Positions 27,201 through 38,700 of a stretch of 64,000 nucleotides of DNA are shown here, one piece after another. A program made the position numbers and the translations under genes. Source of the stretch: Cyanophora paradoxa. Lineage: Eukaryota; Glaucocystophyceae; Cyanophorales; Cyanophoraceae. The notes beneath the pieces are model-generated. The model saw only the letters and a list, made by a program, of their open reading frames with translations. It had not been told where the DNA came from and did no database searches. The stretch lies in NCBI GenBank assembly GCA_004431415.1, contig QPMI01000527.1, forward strand, positions 1-64,000. Direction: 5' to 3'. Positions within the stretch are counted from its first letter, which is position 1; the number at the start of each line of letters is the position of its first letter.

Positions 27201-28317
27201 TACTGCGATGATATGGCATGGATCAGCGGCCGGCCTCGGGATCACGCTGCACCCATCTGATCATGACGGCCGTGCTCGCGCGCAGCCGGAGCAGCGGGTC
27301 ACGATTTACGTGATCGACAGCAATACCGGGGCCAGGTCTGCCCCGGCTGAGGACGTATCGGTCGTTGAATTGGGTTCAAAGGTCTTTCTAAATTTCAGTG
27401 CGTGCAAAGCAGTTGTAGCAGTCGGGTTTTTCACCATGCATGGCACTCAGTGACTGTACACCGCAGGGGCTCCCAAGAAAGCGATTGCGACTCGCGGACG
27501 CCGTCACGTCCTCTTCGAAGTCAACACGCAGGTTTGTTTGCGTGGGAAAAAGGAGAATTGTCGGCCATTCGAGCCGCAATATTGTTGGCCAAGCCGCGTC
27601 GACATCAATATACTTCGATTTTCAACTAAATATTACAGCTGCAGTGATCTCTGATCGATATTAATATTGCTCGCTGACACATCGCGCACTGTCTGCAGTA
27701 CAACATCCGGATCGAGCCCTCCGGCTTCGCCCCCGTGGTCCTGCAAAACGTTCGCGACGCCTTAGCGCGCGCAGGACACCGTATACGTACCCGCACCCGT
27801 GTCGTGGCTAACTGCGAGTCCGGATCCCGCAGGCGTTCATGTGGACCCCCGCGATCGACCCCGGCTTGATAAGCTCGATCGAGAGTTCCGTCGTACCGAC
27901 CTGGTCCACGCCCACACGCGCTAGCGGCACCAGTGCTAGCGCCCGCGCGAGCGCAGGAGCAACTGCGGTAAGCACATGCTTCTACTAGGCTAGAGCTGCA
28001 CATTTTAAAGGCATTTGCCATTGCCTCTGAATCGATGAAGCCATGGCAATTTAATACAACTTCGTCTTTTTTAATTTCCTTGTTTATATTTAATGGAGGA
28101 GCGCTTTCCGCAGCCTCTCGCGCTCCTCCTGCTCCTTCTCATCATCCCGGCATGCGGAATCGCTTTCTGGGCGTGGAAGAGGAGACAAGGCCGACGCAGT
28201 GATCACAGAGCAGCCAAGAAGGACGATAGCAATTGGCGCCACGTACGCGTCAACGCCTCAACAGATTTGGAAGAAAACGCCGACATCGACGTTCGAATTC
28301 GCAGGATCGAAATTTAA
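24226..28317 (+). CDS. Multi-exon type I membrane glycoprotein, unknown family
   Basis: The first exon starts MAHAGFVQARGLWVLCFALA at 24,226, a clear signal peptide. Exons joined in phase across GT-AG introns are 24,226-24,431; 24,504-24,582 (TIRAEAEGHRVQLELTSVTE); 24,709-24,892 (FGDPAFLLAPYIDTGELPKR); 25,104-25,263 (ATVLPVGTSMHDSPANFGYT); 25,403-25,520 (CDISTLKKVGIEVRVEQGET); and from 25,586 (MDTTNIIFRYYTVDLKANLQ). Later exons are less certain: 26,240-26,440 (Ser/Pro-rich), 27,070-27,360 (STDVYALDLFLVSELELMGK), 27,470-27,530, 27,700-27,790 and 27,831-27,967. The final exon at 28,117 gives the membrane span PLALLLLLLIIPACGIAFWA, then WKRRQGRRSD and a short tail ending at 28,317. Ectodomain pieces look like two related beta-rich modules with N-glycosylation sites. 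I recognise no domain family. Confidence 0.6.
24985..25065 (+). repeat. Three copies of TTAAATATTCGCAAACTCGT in an intron
   Basis: Near-identical units begin near 24,986, 25,021 and 25,045 within the intron before the exon at 25,104. The third has TTTAAT in place of TTAAAT. Confidence 0.85.
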
Positions 28318-28319
28318 AG

Positions 28320-29790
28320 CCGAGCATATGCACCGCTGAGCATTACGAGTAATTATATATAATGATCATGATGATCTGCAAGAGTGCGAGTGTGCCTCGC
28401 GATCGCTGCTGGAATGCTCGGGGGCTAGAATGCTGGAATACATGCGTATGGGGAACTCGAACGAGAGGGTTCGAATTCAAAGATTGTGTAGGACTAGAGT
28501 GTCACGGCTGCTCCAGATCCGGCTCCGACCGTCGGACTCGGCGAAGCTTCGGAAAGAAGTTTCGGAATCCGGCGAGCCCGGGGAGGGGGGGGGGGGGGGG
28601 GGGGGGGTTGCGTGGGGGTGGCCTCGGGGAGGGGCAAGGGGAGGCCTAGGGGAGGGGAGGGACCCTCATAACTCCTCAGGTGATCGACGCGGCGGCGTTC
28701 GCGCTGAGCTCCGCGCTAGAACGGTCACCGCCCGTGGAGCTGACGGGGCCGGGGAGTCGCAGGAAACCGCCACCCCGATGGATACGGCAGCGGGTCCGGC
28801 TGCGGCCGGCCAGGGCCGGGCCGGGCGCAGGCTCGGATGGAGCGCCCGGGGCCGACGCCTGGCAGGGGTAGGGGCGGGGGCAAGGGTAGGGGGCTCTCGA
28901 CGACCAGCGGGCTCGGCCGCCGGGCGCTAGGAGCCCCCTACCCGCTAGGAGCGACGACGTCAATATTAATGTTAATGCACCAGCTGTCCCGGCGTTCGCG
29001 CTGCTGCTGCCGCCGCTGCCGGCCGCGGCCACCGCTGCCGTCTGGTCCCAGGAGGGCCAAGGCCCTGCACTGCAGCTACGCCCGCGTCGGCGCCCTGCGG
29101 CCGCGGCCGGCGGCCCCGCCCCTCAAGATCTAGCCTCCAGCCGGGCGGGCGCCGACGTCGCCCAGAGGGGGCCGGGGCGACGGTGAGGCGGCCAAGCTTC
29201 AGCGGCTGCGCATGCGCAGGTACAGCTTGGCGCATGCGGCCAGCTCTATATAGAGCTAGCTGCAGCTGCAGGCTGCAGCTAGCGCTAGCGCTAGCGCTGC
29301 AGCCTGCACGAGTAGCTGCAGGCTGCAGCCTGCAGGCTGCAGGCTGCAGCTGCTCCGCGCCACGCCGCACAGCCGTTAAACGTTAACGTTAACGTTTGCA
29401 AATTTAAATGCTCGCGATCGCGATCGCTTCACCCCCAGCATCGGCGGGGGCCTGTGTCCGGGCCGGGTACGCGAATCAACGTCCGCGCTGCAGACTCGAG
29501 TCTGATCATGAGGGCAATGCGGCAGCGCAGCGTTTTCCAGCGCATTCTAGCTAGCTTGGTGTAGCATTCGGTGCACTTTCCGGCCGCCCCGTCCTGTCGC
29601 CTCCGAATCGCCGCTTCCGAGGAGCTCGAGCCGACAGTCACCTGCAGCTGCGCTCGCCGCACGACAAGAGGCGAAGAGACTGAAGTCAGGCGATCAGCCA
29701 GAGCGCTCGCGCGAAAGCCCAGCTCCAACTCTAGGCTCCGGAACACAGCTGCAGGAGACAGCCGCGCGCAGCAGCCGTAGCAGCAGCTGA
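28320..29790. other. Intergenic stretch with poly-G tract and CTGCAG palindromic cluster
   Basis: There is a G-run of about 26 bases broken by one A near 28,580 to 28,607, followed by G/A-rich sequence. A possible isolated exon follows a CCTCAG acceptor at 28,680 (VIDAAAFALSSALERSPPVE), but I cannot link it to a gene. From 29,255 to 29,352 the sequence is a cluster of CTGCAGGCTGCAG and GCTAGC palindromes, then GTTAACGTTAACGTT and GCGATCGCGATCGC. No supported gene. Confidence 0.45.
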
Positions 29791-29793
29791 GCC

Positions 29794-32700
29794 ATGTCGC
29801 GCAGCACGTGGGCGAACCCCGACCTCATCTCCTTGTTCGTTCAGTCCCCCCGGCCCGCGGCGCGGCACTCGACGCGCGCGTCGCAATTGCAACGTGCAAC
29901 ACGCGGCGCCGTCGAGCGCCCACTGGTACTGACTCTCCACCGCTCGCTCGCTCAGGCTGGAGAACGCATCTATGCGCTCCGGTGCGCGATTGCGCATGCA
30001 AGCGGCCCCGCTGCGCGCCGGCGCTCGCCCTCCGAGTCGTGGAAACTGTAACGCTCGAGCTCATCGATACCGCGATCGTTTCGCAGACGTATTCGAGGAC
30101 GAGGTGACAGCGAGGGAAGTTGTGCTCGCCTCGGTCTCCGCTTTCTTCGCGCTCGCCTACCAGGTCTGCGCGGCGAATCGAAGCTTTCGGAGCTAAGGTC
30201 CGCCTCTGATGGCGCGCTTGTCGCCGCAGGTTCTCCTGAAGGGCTCCATACACCGCGCGGCGTGGTTCAGGGCCCTCCTCAGCGCCGCGCAGCTTCTGGA
30301 TAGATTCAAGCTGACCGTGCTCGTCTGCGGCTTCGAGATCCTCGTGTACCCCTCACTTCCCGTGGACCATCCTCGGATAGCCTCCGTGTTCACCTTTCGG
30401 CCGGCGTACCCCCTCGACTCCGCGCGAACTTTCTTCTGGCTCTTCTTCGCGTACATGCTCGTCGTCGCGGGGGTAGTCCTTTTGATCGCGATCGGAGAGG
30501 CGCGATTCGAGAGGCAGGAGGCCATCCTCAGCGTACCCCCCTCTCCCCCGCTCCCGTTTTCTCTGTCCCCCCTCGACGATGTCCCGCAGTTCTTCCGGGG
30601 ATACGCGAACGCTTCCCTCTCGCTGCTGTACTCGTGCGCTGCGAATTCCCGCCCTGTACCCCCGCCCTCTCTGACCCCTTACCCCAGCCCGATGATGTTC
30701 TCCGCCCTACCCATGATGGCCTGCGACTCATACCGCGCCGGGGGTACCATGCTCTTCTTCCCGGACGAGGTGCGCCCGCTGCATCCTGTACCCCTTGTAC
30801 CTGTCACCCCGCTCAATCGCGGCCCCAGGCCTGCCCAACCTCGTACCCCTCCTTCTGGCTGGCCCTCGTCGTCGTCTGCACGGCCATCTCCTCAATGCAC
30901 CTCTACGCGTTTCTGTGCGTACCTCGGAATTGCCGTACCCCCCTGCGCTCACTCCCTTCGCTCAGGCGCATCGACCTGCACCGTACCCAGGGCTCCCTCT
31001 TCTCGCAGAACTGGTCCCGCCTGGACGTCGTTCTCACGTGCGTACCCCTTTCCCCTTCTGAGCCCCTCTGATCCCTGATCGCGGCCGTGTACCCCCAGGG
31101 CCGCCCTCTCGGCGTGCATGCTGAAGTCCGTCTTCCTGCGGGCCTACCCCGCCGCCTTCGCTGCGGTACAGGCCTTCGCCTCGGCCGGCGTGCTGGCCGG
31201 CACCCTCTACTACCTCCCGTACCGCCGGACGGCCGTGAACCTAGCGTCCGCGGCCTGGGCCGGGGCTAACCTCGGCCTCTCCGCCGCCCCGGCCTTCCTC
31301 CCCCACCTGGACGCCCCGCTCTACGCTTCGGCGTATGCCGCGCTCGCGGCCTGCGGCGCGGCGGGGGGCGCAATCGCCGCGCGGGCCCGCCTCAGTCGCG
31401 TCGCGTCGCGCCTTCCCCCCGCCGAGGACGAGGAGGCGGGGGAGGGGGAGGGGGAGGGGTACGCGGGCCGGGCGGCCCCCGAGCCCTTCGAGCGGCTCGC
31501 CGACGTCGACATCGCGCTGCGTCTCCTGGAGGCCCGGGAGGGGGGGTACGACGCCGTCGAGCCGCTCTTCCGGACCGCCCTCCGGCAGTGGCCGGACGAC
31601 CCCACCCTCCTCTGCACCGCCGGTGAGCTTTCTTTCCCTTGCCTTGTTCTCCCTTCCAAAGCGTGGGGGGTACAGCTGCGGCATACTTCGCGGCGGGAAA
31701 CGGGCCCCTCGCGACTGCGTACCTCAGACGGTGCCCCGCCCCCCCCCCCCCCCCCACCCCATCCCCCCCAACCCCCCCCCTCCTCTCCCCCCTCCGCCTC
31801 CCCTTCTCCCCCCTCCGCCTCCCTCTTCCGCTTCCACACCCTGCCCCCACCCCCGTCTCGCCCTCCCTCCCCCTCCTCCACCCCTCCTCCGTTTTCACCC
31901 CTCCCCTCCCCCTTCCCCTTCCCCCACCCTTCCCTCCTCCCCTCTCCCTTCCCCTCCCTTCCCCCTCCCGCCTCTCTTACCCAACTCCCCTCCCCCGCTT
32001 CACTCCCCTCACCCCCCTCACCCCCCCCTCTCCCCCTGAAATGCTCCCTCGTTTTCCGCACGCGCGCAGGGCCGCGCACACGCGCGGGGCGGCGGTGGAC
32101 GTCCTCTTCGCCATGTACGCGCTGGACCGCATGCGCAAGGAGCACCAGACCGACCGCGGCGAGGGTGCGTCGTCGTCGTCGTTGTTGTTGCTCGAACCCC
32201 GTCGCCCGTTCGCTTGCTGGCTTACGCGGCGCAGAGAACACGGACGTGGCGAGTCAGCTGGCGGCGGCGCAGGTGCTCCTTTCTACTGTGGCCGCTTCTT
32301 TTGGGGTTTTAATTTGCTGAGGGGTCGCCCGCAGGTCTACGAGGGGCGCACCCGCGCCCGCATCCGTCACTTGTACCCCCCTCCTTGTCCTGCGGCTCGC
32401 TGTAGCGCCTCTCTAAGTGACTTCGTTCGCAGCTGGGACCTCATCCTGCGGTCCGACGTCGACGTGGCCCTCATCCCAGAGTGCGCTTCCGTCGCCCCTC
32501 GCCGAAGCAAAGAGAATATTCGAATCGGCTCTGAGAAACGAAACGCGCAGCGCGGTGGCGGCGGTCGAGCGGACCAAGGCAAGGGCCGAGCACGTCTACG
32601 TAGCCCTCGCAAAGCAGTACCCCAACGTCGCCCGCGTCCACTCCGTACCCCCTTTGTTTTTATATTATAAGATCTGATACCTCTGCTTACTCTCGATCGC

Positions 32701-35700
32701 AGCACTTCTCGAGCTTTTTGATTGAGTTCAAGCAGGACTACGACGGGGCGTTAAAGGCTCTCCACAGGGCCGAGCGCGCAGAAGAGCTCCACCGCAGACG
32801 GGTACGTCATTCGTTCGTGCCTGCTGCTCGAGATTCGCTGAGAGTTTGTTCAGGCCGAGGAGGCGGCAGCGGAGCGGGAGGCAGCCGCTAAGGCGCGCCT
32901 GAGAACGCAGCGGGCGGGGGGCGCGGGCGCGCCGGGCGGCCCCGGCAACTCCCGCCGCGGGCCCGGGGCTCGGCCGCGGACGGCCGGCGCCGCCACCGGG
33001 TCGGCATCGGATGTTGAGCGGGGCTCGCCGGTGCCGGCACATGGGCCCGAGCAGCGGAGGGGAGATACGCGGCCCGCCTCCAGCCCGCGCCGCGCCGTCC
33101 AGCCGACCGCGGCCGTCGCGATCGACGTGTACCCCGTGCGGCCCCCGTTCCTAAGCACTAGAACTCCTTTCCTACTGACGCTGAGCAGCCCCCGGCCAAA
33201 CCGAGCGCGGACCCCCGCGCCCGTGCCCACGCCCACGCGTCCAGCGAACCAGAGACGCCAACGACAACGTCGATAACGGCCGCGGCCGGACTTGGCTCCC
33301 TCGCCAGCGCCCTCGCCGGGGCCCCCGCCGCCCGCCCTTCCCTCAGCCCGCGCCGCCTCGGGCCGCCCTCGAGACGGAACTCCCTCGCGGAATCGACCAA
33401 CGCGGGGCCGGGGTCGGGCGCGGGGCAGCAGCAGCAGCAGCAGCAGCCAGGGCGCAGGGGCTCTCTGGCGTCCCTCGCGGTCCTGACGGACCGCGCGCTC
33501 ATCCACTCGGCGCCGCTGTCCCAGCGGGACGCCCTCTCCTCATTCACAATCGGTGAGCGCGCCGCTATACATCTAAGGAGGAGAACGAGTGGAGAACTCT
33601 AACTGATGAACGTTTTCTAACTAACGTGTTCTAATAGATCTCTAACTGACGAATTTTCGAACGTTTCTAACTAACGTTTTCTAATAGACCGACACAACAT
33701 CCGCGACGTCATCCGACGCAAGTTCTATAGGGAGCGCATCTTCGGCAACCGGCCGCGGTGCGTTCGAATTCGTCCGTCCCGAGGGCGTCGTTCCGGATCC
33801 ATCGATATCCAGACACGCCGCGCTCCAAACTGATCGTATATGCAATCTGCGCTTGGCTTGGCTTGGCTATGAAGATAGAACTAGACGAGACGCCGGGCGC
33901 CACCGCCCAGCGCTTTGTTTTTACTTAGTTACGATCTTGGCTTGACCCCATTGCCAGGTCGCACGTGCGCCTCGTCGTTCTTTCAGTCGTCGCCGCCCTC
34001 GCCCTCGCCGCCGCCGCCGCCGCCCTTTACTCCGCGGTCCGCCGTTGTCGGCCTTCTTCCGAGAGAGAGAGATCTTTGCCTGACCCGCGGCCGCCGCGGC
34101 CCGCCCGCAGGCTCACTCGCTCCTCGCGCCGTACCCATCCGCCCTTCGCCGAGCCGTCGACGGCGTCGGCGCCCTGCGAGAGGTAACTTCTAATCCTCTA
34201 TATATCGCGCGACGTAGACGCAGCTGACTCTGCCTCGGCAGTCCGTGGCCCGCGTCGCCCTCGCCGCACGCCTCGCGCAGCTGCCGCCCCTCCCGGCCTC
34301 GTCGATGTCCCTGCCCCCGCCCCGCTCCGAGCTCTCCCTCCGCTCGGCCGCCCTCTCCGCGGCCGTCGAGGACATGTACCACTCGGGGTACGCCTTTTAT
34401 TCACTTTCGTACTCGCTCTGTACCCCTCGGAGCTCAGCGGCTTTGCAGGGACGTACCCTCCGATGAGGCGAGGCGCCTGTGGGAGGCGCCCGTCGTGCCT
34501 GTCCTTGAGTACGACGCAGGTACGCGTTTTCGATTTCTGCGCTATTTTTGGAACCAAATATGTACCCCAGACTGGGCGGAGCCGGCGGCAAAGGAGTCGG
34601 TACCCCTCGTCGACGCGCTAGAGCGGTACGCCCGCAGCGGGGCCGAGGCCGCGGAACCCTCTACCCCCCTCGTGGCCGGCTCGACGCCCTTCCGCTTCGT
34701 CGTGGACAACGCGGGCCCCGCGCTGCTCCCGGCGCTCTCGGCCCTCTCCGAGGCGTATGTCGCCGCGCTCCGCCGCGGCTCGGAGCGCGCCCTCGCGGCC
34801 GCGGCCGCCGCGTACGGCGCATCGCCCCTCGTGCGTGGGTCCCACCGCGCCGCAGAGCGGCAGCGGCGCGATCGCGTCGCGACCGCGACGCCTTAGCCTT
34901 AGGCTTAGCCTTCGCCCTCGCAGGTCGTCCTGGCGGCTGGGGTTGCTTTCGCCCTCCTGCTCCGGCAGTCCCTCTCCGAGAAGCGCTCCGCCGTCCTTCT
35001 CTTCTTCGAGATACCCCCGTGCGACGTCGACATTTCAGTTTGGAAGGCTTAAATCAGTTCTGACGCTTAAACCTTTTTTAGGAGCGTGGTGAGGCAGCTG
35101 CGGGAGGCGGCGGGGGCCGGCAGGAGCCGCGGCGCGCGCGCCCGGGAGGAGAGCCGCCTCGCCCGCCGCGCGTCGGACGGCGTTGTCGTCGGGATCGGCA
35201 GGGGCCGGAGGAGGAGGCGGAGCCAGGTAAACACTTGTTCTTGTTCTCAGTCAAATCAGCAAGCTTACGCCTTTAATTTTGGACGGCCGGTATCCTAACT
35301 AAAAGCCATTTGCGCAGGCTGGAGAGTCGGAGCCGCTGACGCGGGGCGCGCTGGCCGGCTCGGACCAATCGGAGCTCGACGAGAGCGTCAGCCGCGACGG
35401 CCGCACGGACGAGGAGGCACGTGCCCCATTCTTCCTCTTTTTTTGAGCGACAAGTAACTCTACCCCCAGCTTGAAGAGGTTCTGTACGACGTGGACAGGG
35501 ACACGTACGAGGCGCGTACCCCTCTTGGATAGTAGTGCCGAGAAGCTTATATATAATGCGAATTAAACGCGCCCTCCCCTGCAGATCCACCAGGTCAAGA
35601 AGCAGCGGACGCTGCTGCGGGTCTCCCTCCGGGCCGCCGCGTTCGCGATCGCGGCTCTGGCCCTTCCCACCGCCGCTTTCGTCACGGCCCTCTCCGCCTT

Positions 35701-38700
35701 TCGCCTTGGCCGGGTACGCGGACAGCCGCAGACCGCCTCTTTCATTCACGAACCCTGACTGTGTGATATGTGCAGTCGGCGGTCGGCACCTGCGCAGCCC
35801 TCCGGGCCCTCGCCGGAGGGGTTCCGGAGGCCGTTCTGGCCGCTCAAGAGGCTCTCGTGTACCCCGACTCGCCGGCGTCGGCCGCCGCCCTCGCCGCCGC
35901 GGGGGCGGCCTTGGAGGCAGCCCACGCGGCCGTCCGCTTCGGGGCGCCGGGCGTCGGACCCCTGCCGCCGGGCTCCGCCGCCCGCCGCCTCGCGCACGAC
36001 TCCGGGCTCGATTCCGCCCTCTTCGACTTTGTGAGGGACCTGAAATCCGTCCTGCGGTACCCCCCCGCCGCCCGCTCCCCCTCCGTCCCGGAGTACCCGT
36101 CCCTCCTCCTCGCCGCCTCGTCGTCCAACGCCACTTCTTCGAGCCTGTACCCACTGGCCGCGGGCCTGGCGGAGGCCGTCGCCACCGACGCGGCGGCGGC
36201 GCAGGAGTCCGCCCTGCGGTCCGCGGGCCTGCAGCTGGCCCTCTCCGCTCCCGTGCTCCTCCTCGCTTTCGTCCTTCTGCTCTGGCCGGCGCTCAGGACG
36301 CTCCGCCTCGAGCACGAGCGGACCACCGCGATGCTGCTCATGATCCGTGCGTTTATACAACGCTCTTACTTGTCTTATACTCACAAACCACTTCTTGCAG
36401 CGATGGAGGTCGTCGACTCGGTGGAGGCCATCAAAGAGTTCCTCGCGACGGGGCGCACGAGGGACGTGCGGCAGCAGCTGAGAGAGAACACGGAGCAGAC
36501 CAAGTCCATACTGCAGGTACCGGGCCGCTTCTTCCCTTCAGAGCTTTTTCTCGTTCATTTCATTTGCCTAACTCGTCTCGCAGGCGGCCGACGACGCGAT
36601 TATTGTGGCGGATCACCAGGGCCTCATCACCGTACGTGTTCCCGCATCTTAGAAATCTCTATGTTTCGCTCTAGCTCGCGCATCACTCCGAGCTTGAGTT
36701 TCAACGTTAACGCTTAAGCTTCGAATTCACGCTCGCAGGTGTTCAATGGGGCGGCGGAGCGGGCGTTCGGCTGCCCCCACAGCGAGGCCGAGGGGCGCCC
36801 CCTCACCGACTTCCTCCCGTCCTTCCCCGCCCCGTCCGTGCCCGTACCCGTGCTTGAGCTCGAGCTTAAATCCTCGGTGGCGATTAATAGACTGGGCGCA
36901 GGTCCTGGGGCGACGCCGCCTCCTCCTCCTCGGCGGCGGCGGCGACTGCGCCTGCGAGCTCGAGCTCGCTCCGCCGCCGCGCCTCCGCCGCCTCATCCGC
37001 GGGCGGCGCCAGCGCCTCCGCCAGCAACGCCAAAGACGGCGGCTCGAGCGGCGGCGCCGGCTCGCGGCTCCTGGAGGCCGGCGGCAAGGGCGAGGCGGTC
37101 GCCCGGAGGCGGGACGGGAGCGCTTTCCCCGCCAGCGTCTCTGTCGGGAGGGGCACCGGCGCCGCCAGGAAGCCGTTCTACGTCCTCTTCGTGCGTGACG
37201 TCACGCACGAGAAGGCGCAGGAGGCGGAGCTCGAGGCCGCCAACCGCCGCACGGACGATCTCTTGGTACGCCCGCCCCCTTTCGCTCTTGTTCCATACCG
37301 AATTCGAAGCTGGATATTTATCTTGTTCGAAGCTTCATATGTAATATATTGTTCGATACCGAAGCTTCATAAATAATATCTTGTTCGATACCGAAGCCTG
37401 AGATGTGCCCGCAGCGGAACGTGCTGCCGGGGCCGATCGCGGAGCGCCTGAAGCGGGGGGAGGAGCGGCCCGCCGACCTCCTCGACGACTGCACCGTCCT
37501 CGTGCGCGCCCGCCGCCTTCAGCTTATAAAATTCCATGCCATTTAAATTTATCTTGAGCTTCTACGTCAATTTAGCTCACGTTTCTAGCTTGTTCTACCT
37601 TATAGATTGCACCGTCCTCGTGCGCGCGCGCCGCCTCGTGATCGCGATCGCGATGCATTGATCCCCTCTAATCGACCGATCAGTTTGCGGACATCTGCAG
37701 CTTGTGCGCGATTTCCTTCACATTCCTTCCCCTCCTCGCTCTTCGTAATTTATGACCCGCGCGCCCGCAGCTGCTCGATGTCCTCCAAGATGACGCCTGG
37801 TAAGCAATTGCGATCGCGAGCCGCATGGATATCGCACGCCTAACCCCCTCAGCACCCCTCACCCCGCCCCGCCCCGCCAGCCCCGCCCCGCCCCAAAAGC
37901 CCTCTATAGCTAAGGCTTCGAAGCTCTCGAGCTTCCAAGGGCCCACCCTGCCCCACCTGATTTCGACGGACCGCACCGTTCCGCCCCGCCCCAGACGCTT
38001 AAGGTTTCTTCTTTACAGATACGATTTAATGGCGGGGAATCTAAGAGGAGTTGGAAGCAATCTAATTATCCCGCCCCGCCCCGCCCCGCCCCGCCCCGCC
38101 CCGCCCGCCAGGCGAGGTGGTCGGGCTTCTCTCGGACGTCTTCGACGCCGTCGACGCCCTCCTCGAGAAATTCCAGGCGCCCGCAGCTGCTTCCTTTCTT
38201 CCTTCTGATTTGAACGTCTTTAATTTCTGATGACTTTCTCCGCAATGTCTTTTTGACGGCGCCAACGTCGACGGAGCAGGTTGAGAAGGTGGAATTTCGA
38301 ATTCATTCTTCAAATACAAGTCCGGGTACCTGTTTCGCCTGACGACGTCGATGGCGCGCGCAGGTGAAAACCATAGGCGACGCGTGGATGGGATTCACGA
38401 CGCGACCCGCGGAAACGGTGCGCGCGGCTCCAATCGATCACACGGCCCGTCGGGTCGGGCCGGGCGCCCTTCAGGCTCCCGGGGGGCGGATCCGATCGAT
38501 CAGATCTAGACCTAGACCTAGATCTCGACGACCGCCTTCAAGACTTCCTAGGCTTCAGCTCCGGTTAATCCCCCCCCCCCCCCCCCCGCCCCCCCCGCCC
38601 CCCCCCCTGCAGCTTCAGATCACCCTGCAGCTGGCAGCTGGCCTGAAGCGCCACCGCGGCGCGCGCAGATGGTGGAGTTCGGGCTCGCGATGCTCTCCAC

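Noticed and set aside
31320-32320. Long open frames on both strands across the C/T-rich intron
   Set aside because: They consist of Pro/Ser or Gly/Glu runs produced by the polypyrimidine tract. The real coding frame stops at the GTGAGC donor near 31,622 and resumes after the tract.
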